A DNA stretch of 64,000 bases from Helopsaltes ochotensis (lineage: Eukaryota; Chordata; Aves; Passeriformes; Locustellidae). The position numbers and the translations under genes were made by a program. Position 1 is the first letter of the stretch; every line of letters starts with the position of its first letter. The stretch covers positions 413,041-477,040 of the forward strand of contig VXBM01000336.1 in the NCBI GenBank assembly GCA_013400155.1, written 5' to 3'. Below, piece by piece: positions 62,359 to 64,000 of this stretch. A model generated the notes under the pieces. That model made no database searches and was not told where the DNA came from. It worked only from the letters and a program-made list of their open reading frames with translations.

Positions 62359-62544
62359 CTCAATCCAGGTTTCCAACTTTTGAGGTACTTTTTGGTTTTC
62401 CAGCAGAGCTCTACAAACACTAGGGTGAAGCAACATGACATTTGGGAGGAAAGATGCTTGCAGAATCTGCTTAGAGCATCGCAAGGCAGAGCCCTCCAGT
62501 GGGACACAAGCTTCAATCTGCACTGCATTAACATATTCTAACAT
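62359..62544 (-). CDS. PTPRQ: W1: candidate first half of a C-type-lectin-like domain
   Basis: The stretch is 186 nt, 62 codons, phase 0 to 0. The acceptor is pyrimidine-rich (taatcccctgtag) and the donor is GAG|GTGTGA. Cysteines lie at residues 13, 23 and 44, and the exon ends in LETWIE, which in a lectin-like fold would be the strand before the long loop; the next exon continues EEGQLLWTDGS. The spacing from Cys23 to the Trp (37 residues) is normal for such a domain, but the usual helix motifs are weak, so this exon is less certain than the rest. The exon opens with ATG directly after the acceptor, which I take as coincidence because no signal peptide follows. Confidence 0.5.
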
Positions 62545-64000
62545 CTACAGGGGATTAATAGAAAACCCAGAACATTTAGGCATGGCATTAGGGCACTCTC
62601 CAGAGGTAAAAGAACCTAAGAGCTTTCAGACATAGCAAGTCTGTGGTCCTACAGGCTGTGAATGCTTTAAGTACTCCAATGGAGAAAAGTTCAGGTACTA
62701 CCATCATTTTAAGACTTCTGTTGTTTATTCTTTTATTAGGGATGCTTAGAAGAGGGGAGAAGGGGGAAAAAGCTTTTTTCAAAAAAAAAATTCCCTGAGA
62801 AAATGATAAATCATGTTTTTTGAGAATAAGCCTATTTTTTCAATTAATTTGTTGTGTTGAAAAAATGAAATAAAATATTGTGATATTTTTCTCTTCCCAA
62901 GAGAGCAAAGTACAACCTCAATGGTATGAAATACTTGAACTTGTCTTTCAGGAGAACTTGTGCATATAGTCTGCCATTTCAAAAATGCTACACAGATCAA
63001 TGCATATCCTTTTCTTTTCTTTTCTTTTCTTTTCTTTTCTTTTCTTTTCTTTTCTTTTCTTTTCTTTTCTTTTCTTTTCTTTTCTTTTCTTTTCTTTTCT
63101 TTTNCTTTTCTTTTCTTTTCTTTTCTTTTCTTTTCTTTTCTTTTCTTTTCTTTTCTTTTCTTTTCTTTTCTTTTCTTTTCTTTTCTTCTTTTCTTTTCTG
63201 GTTTTCCTAAACACTAGAGTTAATGACAGGCACAGGAGCCCATGGGATACTGCAATGACACAAACCTCTGCAGCAAGGCGTGCAAGAGAAAGCACAGTAA
63301 ACAGTCTTTGGCTACCTTTTGCACTTCCTAACTGAAGAACTGCACCAAGTGTCAGGACAGACATGAGGGTATCACCAAAGCACTCCATCCATTTATGCAC
63401 TAACCTACATCTCCAGGGTCTCTGTTGCATTTCACAGAATTATTACCCTCATCAGGAAGGGTTTGAATTCAAATACAGATCAAAGCACGGTTAAAGAAGG
63501 AGAAACTGTGAGAATACAAATGCTACAGAACCAATCCTGCTCACAGTGCTGCTAATTTTTATCAGTGTCACAGTACTTGGCAGTTTTCCTAAGGCTGCTG
63601 AAATCTTCTGAGAAGGTTATAGCCTCAGCTTTAACTACTCAGAATTTACTTTTTTTTAAATTTACTTCCAGCAAGTATTTCAAGTCCTGGGGTTCTTGGA
63701 GAAAAATAGAAATTTTGAAATTTCTTTTTGAAAACAGAGATTTAACTTCCTAATGCTTCAAATACAAAAGAGAACGCAAAACTAATTAAATCTGCAATTC
63801 AAATCTCAGATTTTAAAGAAGCCTTGTGACTTGTACTGTATGTCCCATGATACTTGAACTCCTGAGGTAAGTGCAGTTTGGTGCAAGTACAATTTGGAAT
63901 TCTCATAAGATAAGAACAGATGACAACAATGACATTTCAGATTGAAATATGTTCAGACAGCACCTGAACGCACTAATTAAATACAAATATTTAGGAAAAA
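62545..64000. other. Sequence upstream of W1; first exon of the long form not found
   Basis: About 1.45 kb. It holds the (TTTTC)n repeat. I found no signal-peptide exon and no further lectin-like segment on the minus strand. The 160-codon frame at 62948-63430 is mostly a translation of the repeat. Confidence 0.5.
63008..63199. repeat. (TTTTC)n pentanucleotide repeat with an ambiguous base
   Basis: About 190 bp of near-perfect TTTTC units. Position 63104 is N, and the unit register shifts across it, so the true length is probably unresolved in the assembly. Confidence 0.97.

Larger units (their letters stand above)
4612..62544 (-). other. PTPRQ: PTPRQ gene body, 38 coding exons seen, incomplete at both ends
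   Basis: Receptor-type phosphatase Q is a single-pass membrane protein with a long FN3 ectodomain; in mammals and birds it forms shaft connectors between hair-cell stereocilia and its cytoplasmic domain dephosphorylates phosphoinositides. Here only ectodomain is present. Thirty-eight exons were placed by homology, AG acceptors and GT (once GC) donors; their lengths sum to 6931 nt and every junction keeps phase, so the chain is one open frame. Module boundaries are always phase 1, as is usual for FN3 cassettes. W15-W38 match the human protein as I recall it; W1-W14 lie upstream of its usual start. Introns run from 113 bp to 6.9 kb. Those under about 900 bp that are not listed separately hold nothing I recognise apart from repeats listed below. 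The downstream FN3, membrane and phosphatase exons are outside the window. Confidence 0.95.

Noticed and set aside
46326..62544. A separate FN3 gene upstream of PTPRQ
   Set aside because: No terminal exon, polyadenylation context or stop was seen before W15, and W14 joins W15 in phase to make a complete FN3 domain; one gene is simpler, though transcripts would decide.
62948..63430. 160-codon minus-strand frame and plus-strand frames with FSFLFF repeats
   Set aside because: Translations of the TTTTC repeat and adjoining sequence; they cross an N.
1..64000. tRNA, rRNA, CRISPR array, prokaryotic operon, endogenous retroviral genes
   Set aside because: No supporting motif seen in either strand.

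Overview
The window is vertebrate nuclear DNA, AT-rich and intron-dominated, almost certainly from a bird. It carries two minus-strand CR1-type LINE 3' ends with the usual avian wording (tcatagaatggttaggg... at about 7598, cacagaatcac...aggttgaaagag at about 51299). The second wording is one I associate with Neoaves rather than chicken, but only weakly. No prokaryotic gene, virus, tRNA, rRNA or CRISPR array was found.

One gene fills the window. It lies on the minus strand, with its 5' side at high coordinates, and I recognise it as PTPRQ, the receptor-type phosphatidylinositol/tyrosine phosphatase of hair-cell stereocilia shaft connectors. I resolved 38 coding exons (W1-W38 below), from 62544 down to 4612. 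Splice-site positions and reading phases join into one uninterrupted frame of 6931 nt, about 2310 residues. Reading from the 5' side: a candidate C-type-lectin-like domain (W1-W2), then 22 fibronectin type III domains (F1-F22). The transmembrane segment, the remaining FN3 domains and the phosphatase domain must lie beyond the left edge; nothing in 1-4611 looks like them. The first exon of the long form must lie beyond the right edge or is unrecognised.

From F10 onward (45521 leftwards) the exons match human PTPRQ, as I remember it, almost segment by segment. The half of F9 coded by W15 matches the first ectodomain residues of that human protein. A short exon at 46784-46837 encodes an ATG and a signal peptide close to the known human one, and it ends in the same phase as W14, so either can splice to W15. 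The locus therefore appears to encode two amino termini: a short form starting at the internal signal-peptide exon, and a long form with a lectin-like domain plus eight and a half further FN3 domains. This is the main point of interest.

Other structure: one apparent GC-AG intron (W28 donor), a 60-bp near-perfect inverted repeat in the 6.9-kb intron, a GC-rich CpG-dense island inside an intron near 36.5-36.75 kb, poly-T tracts lying directly on two splice acceptors, and several microsatellites, one of which contains an ambiguous base at 63104.
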